In this document: piece after piece, positions 8,349 to 17,356 of the stretch
Layout of the letters: every line of letters starts with the position of its first letter
How positions within the stretch are numbered: the first letter of the stretch is position 1
NCBI GenBank assembly: GCA_050012355.1
Contig: JBEKHI010000007.1
Span: forward strand, 1 to 47,801
Source: JBEKHI01 sp050012355
Lineage (GTDB): Bacteria > Actinomycetota > Actinomycetes > Streptosporangiales > Streptosporangiaceae
Length of the DNA stretch: 47,801 bases
Direction of reading: 5' to 3'
Translations under genes and position numbers: made by a program
Notes under the pieces: generated by a model
Told to the model about the DNA's origin: nothing
The model's input: the letters and a program-made list of their open reading frames with translations, nothing else
The model's database searches: none

Positions 8349-8364
8349 CGATGAAATTTCATCG
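8349..8364. promoter_or_regulatory. 16-bp perfect palindrome in AT-rich SARP promoter region
   Basis: The 388-bp gap 8143-8530 between divergent genes holds no supported gene. Its right half (about 8340-8450) is much more AT-rich than the window average and includes the perfect palindrome CGATGAAATTTCATCG. This is a plausible operator for the divergent mycosin operon or the SARP gene. The binding protein is unknown. Confidence 0.4.
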
Positions 8365-8530
8365 GGTGCGGCTTATAATGCAATTTCAATGCCATCGAAT
8401 CATAACAATTCTGTTTCGCGACCTGCTTTGAAATGAACCGTTTTTGTATGGGTACCGTTACCCTCAGTGGGCGTATTCCGTGTGGAGTGCGGGTGGTCAA
8501 TCCGGGAGTTTATGCCGGGGCGGGTGTTAC

Positions 8531-11500
8531 ATGCGGGTCAACATATTGGGGGCACCGGAGCTGCTCGGGGAAGAGCGGCAGGTACCGGTGCAGGCGAAGC
8601 TATGGTGCGTGCTGGTCAGCCTAATACTGAATCCGGGAACTCCGGTGCAGCCGGAGGATCTAATAGACCGGATCTGGGGGATGAGTCCGTCTGAGAGTGC
8701 TCGGAGCACGCTGCGGACTTACATCAGACGTGTGGAAATCGCGCTTTCACAAGCTGCTGGGCGCAACATGCGAATCGCACGAAGAGATGGCGGATACGCT
8801 CTCGACATTCCGCCGCAAGAAATTGATCTTCATCACTTCCGTGAACTGCGAGATAGGGCGGACGTGATCGCTGGGGCAGCCTCAGCGGTCACGCTATTTA
8901 AACAGGCGGAGTCGCTATGGCGAGGTGAAGCGCTCGCTGGTCATTCCAGTGACTGGATCGCCGGAATCCGCGTCGGGCTTGAGGAAGAGCGGCGCTCGGT
9001 GACCGCCCGGCGCATTGAGCTCGAGCTGACCCTCGGCAGGCACGGTGACCTGCTAGCTGAACTCGCCGGACTGACCGAGCGCTATCCCCTAGACGGGACC
9101 TTCGCCGCGCAGCGGATGCTCGCTCTGTTCCGTACGAACCGGCAGACTGACGCGCTCCGTGTGTACCAGCGGCTCAAGGCCGCGCTACTCGACGGGGGAC
9201 TTGATCCTGAGCCGTTTCTGGAGGACCTTTACCTGCGGATTCTCCGACAGGATCGGGATCTGCTGCCCCAGCGAGAACTACCGCCTGTCAACAACCTCCC
9301 AGCCCCAACCGCGGATTTCGCCGGACGCGACCGCGAGGTCGCCGCGCTCCTGGGAGAGACAGGCAGCCGGACTCATGTCCAGGTAATCGAGGGGATGGGC
9401 GGCATCGGGAAGACCGAGCTGGCTGTTCACGTCGCGAGGGCCGCAGCCGGCCGCTACCCCGACGGGCAGCTCTACCTCAACTTGCGGGGGACAAGTGAGG
9501 AACTCGATCCGGCGGATGCGCTTCGAGACTTGCTGTTCGTGGTGGGCGCAGAGGTGACCGGCAGCAGACTGGCTGAGCGCAGGCAGCAGTGGCTCGACGA
9601 GTTGGCCGCAAGGAGGATGGTGCTCGTCCTGGATGATGCCGCTGGACCTGAGCAGGTCGGTCCGCTGATACCGGAAGACGCCAAATGCCTGATCATCGTG
9701 ACCTCCCGTCGGCGCGCGGATTGGGGCACCAGGGAATGCCTTCGCCTGGAAACGATGCCGGAGGCCGATGCGGTCAAGCTATTCAACATTGTCGTTAGCC
9801 GCGATGTAGAACCCGATGATGCCGTCGAGGTTGTCCGGTTGTGCGGCGGACTGCCGCTGGCAATCAGGTTCGCGGCCGTGCAGACAAGAACCACGACTGT
9901 AGATGAAGTGCTTCGTGAGCTCAGGGACCTCGACGGTGTCGTCGATGAGGTGAATGCGGCCTTCGCCCTTTCATACCGTCGGCTCCCGGAGGACGCGCGG
10001 CGCTTGTTCCGGTATCTCGGGATGAACCCGTGCCTGGACTTCACCGAGGCGACAACGGCTGCGCTGGCGGATGTAACGGAAGAGGTCGCGGTCGCGTTGA
10101 TCGCCATGATGGTCGAGCACAGCCTCCTGGAGGAGAGATCGCCTGGACGCTTCGCTCATCACGACTTGGTACGTTCCTACGCCAGGGCGCTCTCCCGCGT
10201 CGATGACCCCGAACCGGAAATCAGGAAGGCGATACGGCGGCTCGCGGATCACTACGCGAAGGAAGCTGAACGTGCCAGCGAAGCTCTACGATCTCGCGAG
10301 AGTGCGCCACACGTGGGAGCGGCGCCCAAGAATGTAGCAGCTCGCGAAGGCGGCGACGCGGAACACGCTTGGCTGAGGGCGGAGTACGAGAACATACTGC
10401 GGCTCGCGGAATACTGCGGCAGGCACGAGCGCAAACGACACTGCATCCGTCTCGTCCGCGCGGTCAGCGACTTCCTCGGGACGAACGGCCACTGGGAACA
10501 GTGCCGCCATGCACACGAGTTGGTGCGCAAGGCGTGCCGGGACACGGACGACATCCACGGGACGGCCGATGCCTCAGACGCTCTCAGCCTCGTGTGCCTG
10601 CGGACCGGGCGGCTGGACGACTCCTACGCTTATGCTTCCGAGGCAAAGACCTTGTTCGGGCGGACGGGTGACCGCCGTGGCTGGGCAGAAGCGACGGACC
10701 GCCTCGGAGTCGTGAGTCGTCACCAAGCGCGATTTCGCGCCGCGCTGGCGCATCATGAAGAAGCGATCCACGTCTCACGCTCGGCCGGAGACCCGGTGGG
10801 CGCGGCGCAAGCCATGTTCCACGCGGCGACTGCTCTGCATATGCTCGGTCGGCTTACTGAGGAGATGGCATACCTCGCCGAGGCACTCGGGGTCTTCCGG
10901 CAACGCGGAGACCTGCGCAGTCAGGGACTTGTCCACAACAGCATTGGCCTGATCCATCTTGACCGCGGTTTTCACCGGCACGCGACGGCGAGCTTCCAGT
11001 CCTCCAATGAGATCTTTCGCGCGATCGGCGGAAGGCAGAACTTGGCGGTCCTCGACCACAATATGGGTAAGGTGCACCAGTACAGGGGCGGGCGCAACGA
11101 GGCGCTGACCATGTACCGCAGCGCGCTAGCCGAATTCCGCTCCATGGGGGACCTGCGGAACGAGGCGCTGGTCCGCACGGACATCGGCTCGGTTCTCTGC
11201 GAGTCCCAGAGTTATCCCGCCGCCGTCGCCGAATATGATCGGGCGCTCGCGATCGCCGAGCTGATGGGGGATAAGTACACTCACGTGCTGGCGCTATGCG
11301 GGATCGCCGATACCAGGCGGGAATCGGACGCGCTAGATCTCGCGCTGACGTTTTACGAGCGTGCCGAACGACTCGCGGCACAAATCGAGGCACAATATCC
11401 CCGAGGGCGGGCGTTGCACGGGATAGCAGAGGTCATGGCGAGAAGACGGGACGAGGACGCCGCGCGGATACACTGGCGCGAAGCTCTCGATGTCTACCAG

Positions 11501-11566
11501 GGGCTCGGCTCGTATCTGGCGGGGATAGTAGCGATGCGCCTGGAACCGTTCTCTAACGCGGCGTGA
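8531..11566 (+). CDS. AfsR/SARP-family regulator: winged helix-BTAD-NB-ARC-TPR
   Basis: This 1011-residue protein has the AfsR architecture: an OmpR-like DNA-binding domain (about 1-95, MRVNILGAPELLGEERQ onward), a bacterial transcriptional activator domain (about 100-245, DALRVYQRLKAALLDGGLDPEP), an NB-ARC ATPase (about 275-550, P-loop GMGGIGKTELA near 288, Walker B-like MVLVLDDAAG, GGLPLAI), and C-terminal TPR repeats (about 640-1000). Such proteins activate secondary-metabolism or differentiation genes when the ATPase/TPR sensor is engaged. I chose the ATG at 8531, where the SARP domain begins; upstream in-frame codons do not look like protein of this family. The length is close to AfsR. 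No biosynthetic gene cluster is adjacent, so targets are unknown. Confidence 0.92.
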   Translation: MRVNILGAPELLGEERQVPVQAKLWCVLVSLILNPGTPVQPEDLIDRIWGMSPSESARSTLRTYIRRVEIALSQAAGRNMRIARRDGGYALDIPPQEIDLHHFRELRDRADVIAGAASAVTLFKQAESLWRGEALAGHSSDWIAGIRVGLEEERRSVTARRIELELTLGRHGDLLAELAGLTERYPLDGTFAAQRMLALFRTNRQTDALRVYQRLKAALLDGGLDPEPFLEDLYLRILRQDRDLLPQRELPPVNNLPAPTADFAGRDREVAALLGETGSRTHVQVIEGMGGIGKTELAVHVARAAAGRYPDGQLYLNLRGTSEELDPADALRDLLFVVGAEVTGSRLAERRQQWLDELAARRMVLVLDDAAGPEQVGPLIPEDAKCLIIVTSRRRADWGTRECLRLETMPEADAVKLFNIVVSRDVEPDDAVEVVRLCGGLPLAIRFAAVQTRTTTVDEVLRELRDLDGVVDEVNAAFALSYRRLPEDARRLFRYLGMNPCLDFTEATTAALADVTEEVAVALIAMMVEHSLLEERSPGRFAHHDLVRSYARALSRVDDPEPEIRKAIRRLADHYAKEAERASEALRSRESAPHVGAAPKNVAAREGGDAEHAWLRAEYENILRLAEYCGRHERKRHCIRLVRAVSDFLGTNGHWEQCRHAHELVRKACRDTDDIHGTADASDALSLVCLRTGRLDDSYAYASEAKTLFGRTGDRRGWAEATDRLGVVSRHQARFRAALAHHEEAIHVSRSAGDPVGAAQAMFHAATALHMLGRLTEEMAYLAEALGVFRQRGDLRSQGLVHNSIGLIHLDRGFHRHATASFQSSNEIFRAIGGRQNLAVLDHNMGKVHQYRGGRNEALTMYRSALAEFRSMGDLRNEALVRTDIGSVLCESQSYPAAVAEYDRALAIAELMGDKYTHVLALCGIADTRRESDALDLALTFYERAERLAAQIEAQYPRGRALHGIAEVMARRRDEDAARIHWREALDVYQGLGSYLAGIVAMRLEPFSNAA

Positions 11567-11722
11567 TCAAAGAGATTGCGATGCGTCCTGAGCATGGATG
11601 CCGTAGTCCATATGATCTTTTAGGGTTATTACGTTCGAATTGTTTGTCAGGTGCCGTGCCGATGGCGTCGCTACATTGAGGGTCGCGCAGACGGCAAAAA
11701 CCAGGACGGCGCCGAGCGCCAT
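11567..11722 (-). CDS. Possible small exported peptide (51 aa)
   Basis: In the 437-bp gap 11567-12003, the minus strand encodes a 51-residue peptide starting MALGAVLVFAVCATLNVA, which reads as a signal peptide, followed by a polar tail ending in DYGIHAQDASQSL. It is convergent with the SARP gene and ends just after that gene's stop. There is no clear ribosome-binding site; a GTG at 11740 would add an arginine-containing n-region. The rest of the gap shows short palindromes (TAACGTTA at 11831, ATACGTAT near 11978) and probably the promoter of the next gene. Could be chance. Confidence 0.25.
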   Translation of the reverse strand: MALGAVLVFAVCATLNVATPSARHLTNNSNVITLKDHMDYGIHAQDASQSL

Positions 11723-12003
11723 GCATCGCGACGCGGCCACGCCACTTGAGTGTGCCATTGGCACAGCAAAGCATAGATGCCTCACCCGCGAGGGCATTCC
11801 GGCATATGCGAACTATGAGCTACTAGTTCATAACGTTACGTGAATCTTCCTTCCGGCGGTCCACCTTCCCTGGTGTCGGTGTCCCAGCCAAACCTTGGCC
11901 GAGAACCGCTCGCTCTGTATGGCAGATTACCATCGACAGTAGTCGACCGCAATCTAGCCATGGGAAGCGCTATGATCCATATACGTATTTTGAGGCGGTA
12001 AGG

Positions 12004-14133
12004 GTGCGAGTGCGTAGTGACCCTGGCGACGGGGACGCCAGGTCAGAAGAGGAGACGCAATCCGCCCTTGCCGTCAACGAGCTACACGGTGACGTACACG
12101 GTCCCTCCGTCCAAGCGCGTGACATCCACGGCGGAGTGCATGTCACGGTCGCGCCAGCAGCGCTCGCACGGCTGGTTCCCGCGCAGCTTCCGCCTGGTCA
12201 CGGAGTCTTCACCGGACGAGACACCGAACTCGCCGCCCTAGACGACGTGACAGCGGGAAGCGACGGGCACGCGCTTGTCGTGATCAACGGGATGGGCGGC
12301 TCCGGTAAGACCGCGCTGGCGGTGCATTGGGCGCATCGGGTCAGCAATCGGTACCCGGACGGGATCCTGTACGCGGACCTGCGCGGCCACGAACCGGACC
12401 ACGCGACCGATCCCGGAACGGTGCTCGTCTCATTCCTGCACGCACTCGGCGCGCGACCGGAATCCGTACCGCTCGCACTGGACGAGCAAGCGACGCTGTT
12501 CCGTACGATGACCGCTGGACGGCGGATACTTTCCCTGCTAGATAATGCGGCGTCAGCAGCGCAGGTTCGCGTGCTACTGCCGGGACCGGCCGCGTCACGA
12601 AGCGCCGTCCTGGTGACGACTCGCTGGAGCCTTGCCGGGCTGGCAATGGACGGCGCGCGCTTCCTCAGACTCGAGCCGCTGGACGAGGCCGCATCCGAGC
12701 GCATACTCGCGACCATGGCGGGCCACGAGCGCGCCACGGCGGAACCGGAGGCTATCCGCGACGTGGCGAGGATCTGTGGTGGGCTGCCGCTGGCCGTCCG
12801 TATCGCGGGTGCTCAGCTCACGGCTCATCCGCGACGCCCTGTTAGGCGCCTTGCCCTCGAACTTGCCGACGAGAAGCGTCGACTGGCGAACCTCAGCCTT
12901 ACCGGCGACGTATCCGTGGCCGATGTTATCGACCTCTCCTACCGGGCATTGCCCGAGCTCGCGGCCCGGTGTTACCGGTTGTTTTCCATGCTTTTCACCG
13001 CCGATTTCGGAACCGAACTCGCCGACGCGGTACTCGGGGACGACGCCAGCGCAGCGCTTGAGATTCTCACCGAGACCAGCCTGCTGGACGAGACGCAGGA
13101 CAGCCGGTATTGCTTCCACGATCTCGTGAGGCTGCACGCAAGGCAACGTGCCGAGACTGACTCCGCAGCTGCACTGGACATGGTGACGACCCGGGCCGTC
13201 GAGTGGTATCTCAGGGAAGCGGTCCGCGCTGACCGCGCTTTGTTGCCGGGACGTCCACGGCTCTACACCATGAGTGAGGGTAGGGATCATCCGGATCCAC
13301 TGGGCTGGCTTGAGTCTGAACTGCCCGGCCTGGCTGCTGCCGTCCACGCGGCCCACGACGCTGGACTTCACGAGCGTGCCTGGCAGCTCTGCGAAGCGCT
13401 GACCGGTCTGTTCTCCCATCACAAGTACTTCAGGCTGTGGATTGACACCCACGAGGCAGGACTCGGGTCGGCGATCGCCTGCCGCAACGACCGGGCCCAA
13501 GTCGTAATCCGGGTGCGGCTCGGTATTGCTTATCTGCAGCTCCGCCGGATCGATTCGGCTGCGGCGCAGTTCCGAGTGGCACTGGACGTGGCCAGGCGCA
13601 TTGGGTACCGGATCGGTGAGGCTAGCGCTCTCGAGCACCTCGGATTGACCCGGCTGGTTCTCGGACATCCTGAGGAAGCCACCGTGAGCTTTGCTAGTGC
13701 TCGCGAGATTTTCCGCGACGATGGCCACCCACGTGGCGTGATGCTTATGACCAGGCGGCTCGGTGAGTCCTACCGTGACGCGGCGCGCTACAACGAGGCG
13801 ATCACGTTCTTGCGCGAGGCCAGGACGCTGGCGGCGGAGATGGGCGAGCCTTACCACGAGATGCGCTCGCTGGCCGCCCTCGGCGAGGCATACCTGAAGT
13901 CCGGGCAGCCGGAGCTCGCGCTGAGCGCGTTTGACGACGCTCTGGTCATCGCCGAGCGCACCGGAGCCCGGCATGAGCAGGCGCACAGCCACGAGGGCGC
14001 AGGCCGCGCCGAACTTGAGCTCGGGCAACGCGCTCGTGCTGGCGCGCACCTGGCGGTGGCCCACGCCACGTACGCCGACCTCGCCGCACCCGAGGCCGAG
14101 GATGTCGCCCGCTTGCTCACCGAACTTCAATAG
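12004..14133 (+). CDS. STAND (NB-ARC-TPR) protein with N-terminal amyloid-signalling-like motif
   Basis: This 709-residue protein has an NB-ARC ATPase (P-loop GMGGSGKTALAVHWA near residues 95-110, GGLPLAVRIAG about 260) and TPR repeats (about 450-705), but no SARP DNA-binding domain. Residues 31-47 read VHGPSVQARDIHGGVHV. Q-A-x-x-I-x-G cores of this kind occur at the N-termini of many actinobacterial NLR-like proteins and have been described as bacterial amyloid signalling sequences that pair the receptor with an effector carrying the same motif. The start is GTG at 12004 or 12010. No effector with a matching motif was found in the window. It may arise from the same expansion as the preceding SARP gene; their functional link is unknown. 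Confidence 0.85.
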   Translation: MRVRSDPGDGDARSEEETQSALAVNELHGDVHGPSVQARDIHGGVHVTVAPAALARLVPAQLPPGHGVFTGRDTELAALDDVTAGSDGHALVVINGMGGSGKTALAVHWAHRVSNRYPDGILYADLRGHEPDHATDPGTVLVSFLHALGARPESVPLALDEQATLFRTMTAGRRILSLLDNAASAAQVRVLLPGPAASRSAVLVTTRWSLAGLAMDGARFLRLEPLDEAASERILATMAGHERATAEPEAIRDVARICGGLPLAVRIAGAQLTAHPRRPVRRLALELADEKRRLANLSLTGDVSVADVIDLSYRALPELAARCYRLFSMLFTADFGTELADAVLGDDASAALEILTETSLLDETQDSRYCFHDLVRLHARQRAETDSAAALDMVTTRAVEWYLREAVRADRALLPGRPRLYTMSEGRDHPDPLGWLESELPGLAAAVHAAHDAGLHERAWQLCEALTGLFSHHKYFRLWIDTHEAGLGSAIACRNDRAQVVIRVRLGIAYLQLRRIDSAAAQFRVALDVARRIGYRIGEASALEHLGLTRLVLGHPEEATVSFASAREIFRDDGHPRGVMLMTRRLGESYRDAARYNEAITFLREARTLAAEMGEPYHEMRSLAALGEAYLKSGQPELALSAFDDALVIAERTGARHEQAHSHEGAGRAELELGQRARAGAHLAVAHATYADLAAPEAEDVARLLTELQ

Positions 14134-14518
14134 TTGCCCAGAACGGCGCGACCCGATCTTCCCGGACAACTCGCTGGCACTCTTGGATTTCGCTGCCCGC
14201 CAGCGGATCGATCGGATACCCGGCGGTCAGCCACATGTGGAGAAAAAGGCCCGCGATCAGGGGATCGTCGCATTGGATTTCCACACTGCCCGCGCGCGTG
14301 TCCGTTTGCGCTGGGGCAACCGCCACCGCGCAGCCCGGGTACTGCCTGAGCCAGTCACCAGAACAGTCGGCGCGAATCACGTCGGCGATGCGCAGCAGCC
14401 GTTCGCTGGCGGTAGACACGCTCGCCGCCACGGCATGACCGGCCGCCGCAGCGCGACGAGAAACCGGGACCGGCAGGATGGCGGCGATCTCGCCGTCGAC
14501 GGTCAGCGTCGCGATCAC
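14117..14518 (-). CDS. Small protein of unknown function, coupled to GT-B-like gene
   Basis: A 133-residue acidic protein starting at GTG 14518, which overlaps the stop of the upstream gene as GTGA. Its 3' end overlaps the convergent STAND gene by 17 bp. No transmembrane segment or known motif is seen. The sequence alternates beta-like strands (VIATLTVDGEIAAILPVP; GSVEIQCDDP) with an Ala-rich helix. Translational coupling indicates that it works with the GT-B-like protein, but I cannot name a function. Confidence 0.6.
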   Translation of the reverse strand: MIATLTVDGEIAAILPVPVSRRAAAAGHAVAASVSTASERLLRIADVIRADCSGDWLRQYPGCAVAVAPAQTDTRAGSVEIQCDDPLIAGLFLHMWLTAGYPIDPLAGSEIQECQRVVREDRVAPFWATIEVR

Positions 14519-15750
14519 CAGCCAGCTCCGAAGGTCTGCGGCAGAGCGACCGGACGCGGCGGGGGAACCGGCTCGGTGCGCGGCGGCCATTCCGGTTCCG
14601 CTAGGTCGAGCAAGGCATACAGCCGGGACCTGATCTCGCTCGCGGCCTGACCGGGGAGATCGGTGATACGCGACTGGATGGGAAACCGCCGTTCTGGTAC
14701 CCAGGCGGCAATGGCTGACTCGAGCTGCGGCAGGTACGGCGAGTCGTGTCTGAGGCGCGGCGCTACGGCGGCCAGCCCGTCGGCGGGGGATCCAGGGACG
14801 ATCTCGTCAGCCGGGTGCATGCCGATGGCGACGGGCACGCCGGCGGCCGCGGCGTATCGCGCGATCGATCCGGAGTCGCCTACTACGAGATCGGAGGCGG
14901 CTACGGCGGCGCGCCAGCCCTCCTCCGGCGGGATCAGGACGAGGCCGCTGGCAATGCAGTCCGATAGCCAGGACACCGTTTGCCGGCGGCTGTGCCAGCA
15001 CCAGGTGTTGGGGTGCAGGATCGCCGCGACCTGGTATTTGTGACTCGGAAGCTGACGCATGAGGTCGGCCAGAAAGCTCGGGCGGCAACCTAGCAACGAA
15101 CTTGGCCCCCAGGTGGAGGACACTGTTACCAGAGTGCGGTCGCCGGTGCCGAGTGCGTCCCGGTAGGGCTGCCGACTGGGAATGCTGGCTAGCAGCCGGT
15201 CGTATACCGGATCGCCAGTGACATGAGTGATGGGTGCCGCCTCGGGACAGGACCTCAGCACAAGGTTTGCCTCTTCGCGGGTGGCCAGCAGGTGCGCCGA
15301 CGCGATCACCCGGCCGTGATAGACGAGCCTCGCCCGGTCAGGCCCGGCTGCTTCGCGCGTCGCGAGGGGCCCATCCATGTCCCAGCGGCTGTTTAGTTTC
15401 GAGCACCCGGCCGCGCCATGTGGAAAACTCACGACTGGTGCGTGGACTTGCTCCAGAAGACCCGGGTGCGCGGCTAGGGCCAGGCCGAACCGGTGCTGCG
15501 TCGCGAGCTGCCACGGGAGCCTCACTCCACCGAGCCGCTTGAGGAAATTGCGAGTTCCGGCCGCGAATAGCGCGGCCGGAGGATGCGTGTAAACCACCTG
15601 AACCCGGAGGTCGTTCTCCAGCAGCGGGACAACGTCTCCAAGCCACGCGCCCGAGGTCAGCGAATGCACGACCACGAGCACGGTTTTGTCCGTCGTCAGG
15701 GTCGCCCCGCGCGTTGAGTCGAGCCCAAACGGGCCACGTATAACCGTCAT
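14515..15750 (-). CDS. GT-B-like protein (glycosyl/glycerophosphotransferase-like, function unassigned)
   Basis: About 411 residues from ATG 15750 (TVIRGPFGLD), although a start 1-60 codons either side is possible. The fold looks like GT-B: an N-terminal Rossmann-like strand (KTVLVVVHSLTSGAW), an early HPP loop, a middle linker VTGDPVYDRLLASIPSR and a C-terminal nucleotide-sugar-like site, ASDLVVGDSGSIARYAAAAGVPVAIG. That last pattern is shared with UDP-GlcNAc 2-epimerase and CDP-glycerol glycerophosphotransferase-like proteins. A longer upstream reading frame would run through the palindromic repeat at 15843 and is rejected. It is co-translated with the small protein at 14117. Confidence 0.6.
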   Translation of the reverse strand: MTVIRGPFGLDSTRGATLTTDKTVLVVVHSLTSGAWLGDVVPLLENDLRVQVVYTHPPAALFAAGTRNFLKRLGGVRLPWQLATQHRFGLALAAHPGLLEQVHAPVVSFPHGAAGCSKLNSRWDMDGPLATREAAGPDRARLVYHGRVIASAHLLATREEANLVLRSCPEAAPITHVTGDPVYDRLLASIPSRQPYRDALGTGDRTLVTVSSTWGPSSLLGCRPSFLADLMRQLPSHKYQVAAILHPNTWCWHSRRQTVSWLSDCIASGLVLIPPEEGWRAAVAASDLVVGDSGSIARYAAAAGVPVAIGMHPADEIVPGSPADGLAAVAPRLRHDSPYLPQLESAIAAWVPERRFPIQSRITDLPGQAASEIRSRLYALLDLAEPEWPPRTEPVPPPRPVALPQTFGAGW

Positions 15751-15842
15751 GCCCCGAGGTTGCGGCATGCGCGTTGCGCGAACTGAGACATCGGCGTTGC
15801 GCCGCAGGTGAGAGGGACGAGGGCTTGCTTCTACAACGCCGT

Positions 15843-15886
15843 CGATGGCCCATCGCTGGGGTGATAACGCTAGCGATGGCCCATCG
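15843..15886. repeat. Paired-palindrome element, copy A (44 bp)
   Basis: Two identical 13-bp palindromes CGATGGCCCATCG (15843-15855 and 15874-15886) are separated by 18 bp (CTGGGGTGATAACGCTAG), with centres 31 bp apart. The flanks extend the symmetry (GTCGATGG ... CCATCGAC), so the whole unit can also fold into one long hairpin. Bases 15887-16035 beyond it hold no supported gene, only a stretch of 22 codons ending in TAA on the minus strand (15919) that I cannot assign. Confidence 0.85.
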
Positions 15887-16035
15887 ACGGGGTCGGCCAT
15901 AGCTCAAGTCCCGGAAATTACCCGGCCGCGGCGATGATCTTGTCCGCGATGGTCTTCGCGGTGGCGGCTGGGATCGCGAGCGGCGGCGGTCGCGATGCCG
16001 GTTACCTGGTCGGACAGGTTAACAAGCGGGCAACA

Positions 16036-17271
16036 TCAGCGCTCGTGGCGGTGATCAGCGAGCCACGCCCCGACCCCGATCGTGGGGAACATCGCGCACG
16101 CGCCGACCGCGCCCGGCCAGCCCCAGAGCGCGTACGCGTGCGCTCCGGCCAGCGACCCGACCGCTCCGCCGATGAACATCGTGGTCATGTACACCGAGGT
16201 CAGCCGGGCCCGGGCGCTGGGCAGCAGCTGGTACACGACGCTCTGGTTGGTCAGGTTCGCGGATTGCACGCCGGCGTCCATCCCGAGTACGCCGATGACC
16301 AGCAGGCTCAGGCCTATCCATTCCGGCCCAGAACCGGCGGCCAGCATCACCAGGAAAAACACGATCTGAACGGCCAGCAGCAGTCCGGTGATCGGCCACC
16401 GTAGCCGCGGCCGTGCGTCCAGGTGCCGTCCGCCCTTCGTCGAGACCAGCGCGCCGGCCGCGCCGGCCAGCGCGAATAGCCCGATCTCGAGCTGTGAGAA
16501 GCCGTAGCGCGAGGACAGCAGGAACGGCACCGTCGTCCAGAACGCGCTGAACCCGGCGAACCCGCAGGCCCCGGTCAGCGACCGCCAGCGCAGCACCGGC
16601 TCGGACCGCGCCACCGAGAGCACCGCGCGCAGCTGGGCGCCGTATCCCGAGCTGACCTCCCGTCCCTGTTCCGGCATCGCCCGGTACAGAACGACGGCGG
16701 TCACTCCCATCATCACCGCGGCTATCGCGTACACCCCGCGCCAGCCAAGGAACTCCGAGACGACGCCGGCGAACGTCCTGGACAGCAGGATGCCGGTGAG
16801 TATCCCGCCCATCATGGCGCCGATCACATGCGTGCGCTCGTGGTCGCCGGCCAGCGTGGCGGCGTAGGGCACCAGCATCTGCACCACCACCGAGGTGACA
16901 CCGATGACAAGCGCGCCCGCGCCCAGGAGCGCGATATTGGGCGCCGCCGCGCTGGCGGCCAGCCCGATGGTGACCAGGATCAGCAGCGTCGTGAACAGCG
17001 GCCGCCGCCGGACGATATCCGCGATCGGGACCAGGAACAGCAGGCCGGCCGCGTAACCGAGCTGGGTGACCGTGACGAGCAGCGACGCCGTGGACTGCGA
17101 AACGTGCAGCCCCGACGCGATCGGCTGGAGCACCGGTTGCGCGTAGTAAAGGTTGGCAACGATCGCCCCGCTGGCGAACGCCATCAGGCGTACCAGTCCC
17201 CGTGGCGCCCCCTTTGCTTCCTCGGAGGTAGCCGTCGCGACCGTCCCGGCCACTTCCCGAGCCTCAGCCAT
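16036..17271 (-). CDS. MFS efflux transporter, DHA1-like
   Basis: This 411-residue polytopic protein has about twelve hydrophobic segments. The N-terminal ANLYYAQPVLQPIASGL segment is typical of a drug/metabolite-efflux MFS subgroup, followed by the loop IADIVRRRPLF that matches the A-motif position. The ATG at 17271 has GGAGG at 17276-17280. It is divergent from a TetR gene with clear inverted repeats between them, the usual arrangement for an efflux pump controlled by its own repressor. The exported compound is unknown. Confidence 0.88.
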   Translation of the reverse strand: MAEAREVAGTVATATSEEAKGAPRGLVRLMAFASGAIVANLYYAQPVLQPIASGLHVSQSTASLLVTVTQLGYAAGLLFLVPIADIVRRRPLFTTLLILVTIGLAASAAAPNIALLGAGALVIGVTSVVVQMLVPYAATLAGDHERTHVIGAMMGGILTGILLSRTFAGVVSEFLGWRGVYAIAAVMMGVTAVVLYRAMPEQGREVSSGYGAQLRAVLSVARSEPVLRWRSLTGACGFAGFSAFWTTVPFLLSSRYGFSQLEIGLFALAGAAGALVSTKGGRHLDARPRLRWPITGLLLAVQIVFFLVMLAAGSGPEWIGLSLLVIGVLGMDAGVQSANLTNQSVVYQLLPSARARLTSVYMTTMFIGGAVGSLAGAHAYALWGWPGAVGACAMFPTIGVGAWLADHRHER

Positions 17272-17304
17272 CCATCCTCCAGCCGTCGAATCCAACCGTT
17301 CAGT

Positions 17305-17320
17305 CCAACCATCTGGTTGG
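17305..17320. promoter_or_regulatory. Inverted repeat CCAACC-N4-GGTTGG, candidate TetR operator 1
   Basis: A 6-4-6 inverted repeat in the leader of the MFS gene. The half-site CCAA(A/C)C recurs in the larger operator at 17357, which suggests that the same TetR dimer binds both. Confidence 0.5.
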
Positions 17321-17356
17321 GCCGACGATTCCCCACTATCCGCCCAGTCCAACCGG

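Noticed and set aside
12595..14169. 524-codon minus-strand frame opposite the STAND gene
   Set aside because: Antisense shadow: the plus-strand frame has clear NB-ARC and TPR motifs, and this translation has no recognisable domain.
15887..16035. Remnant gene ending IADKIIAAAG on the minus strand
   Set aside because: Only 22 codons between stops; too short to assign.
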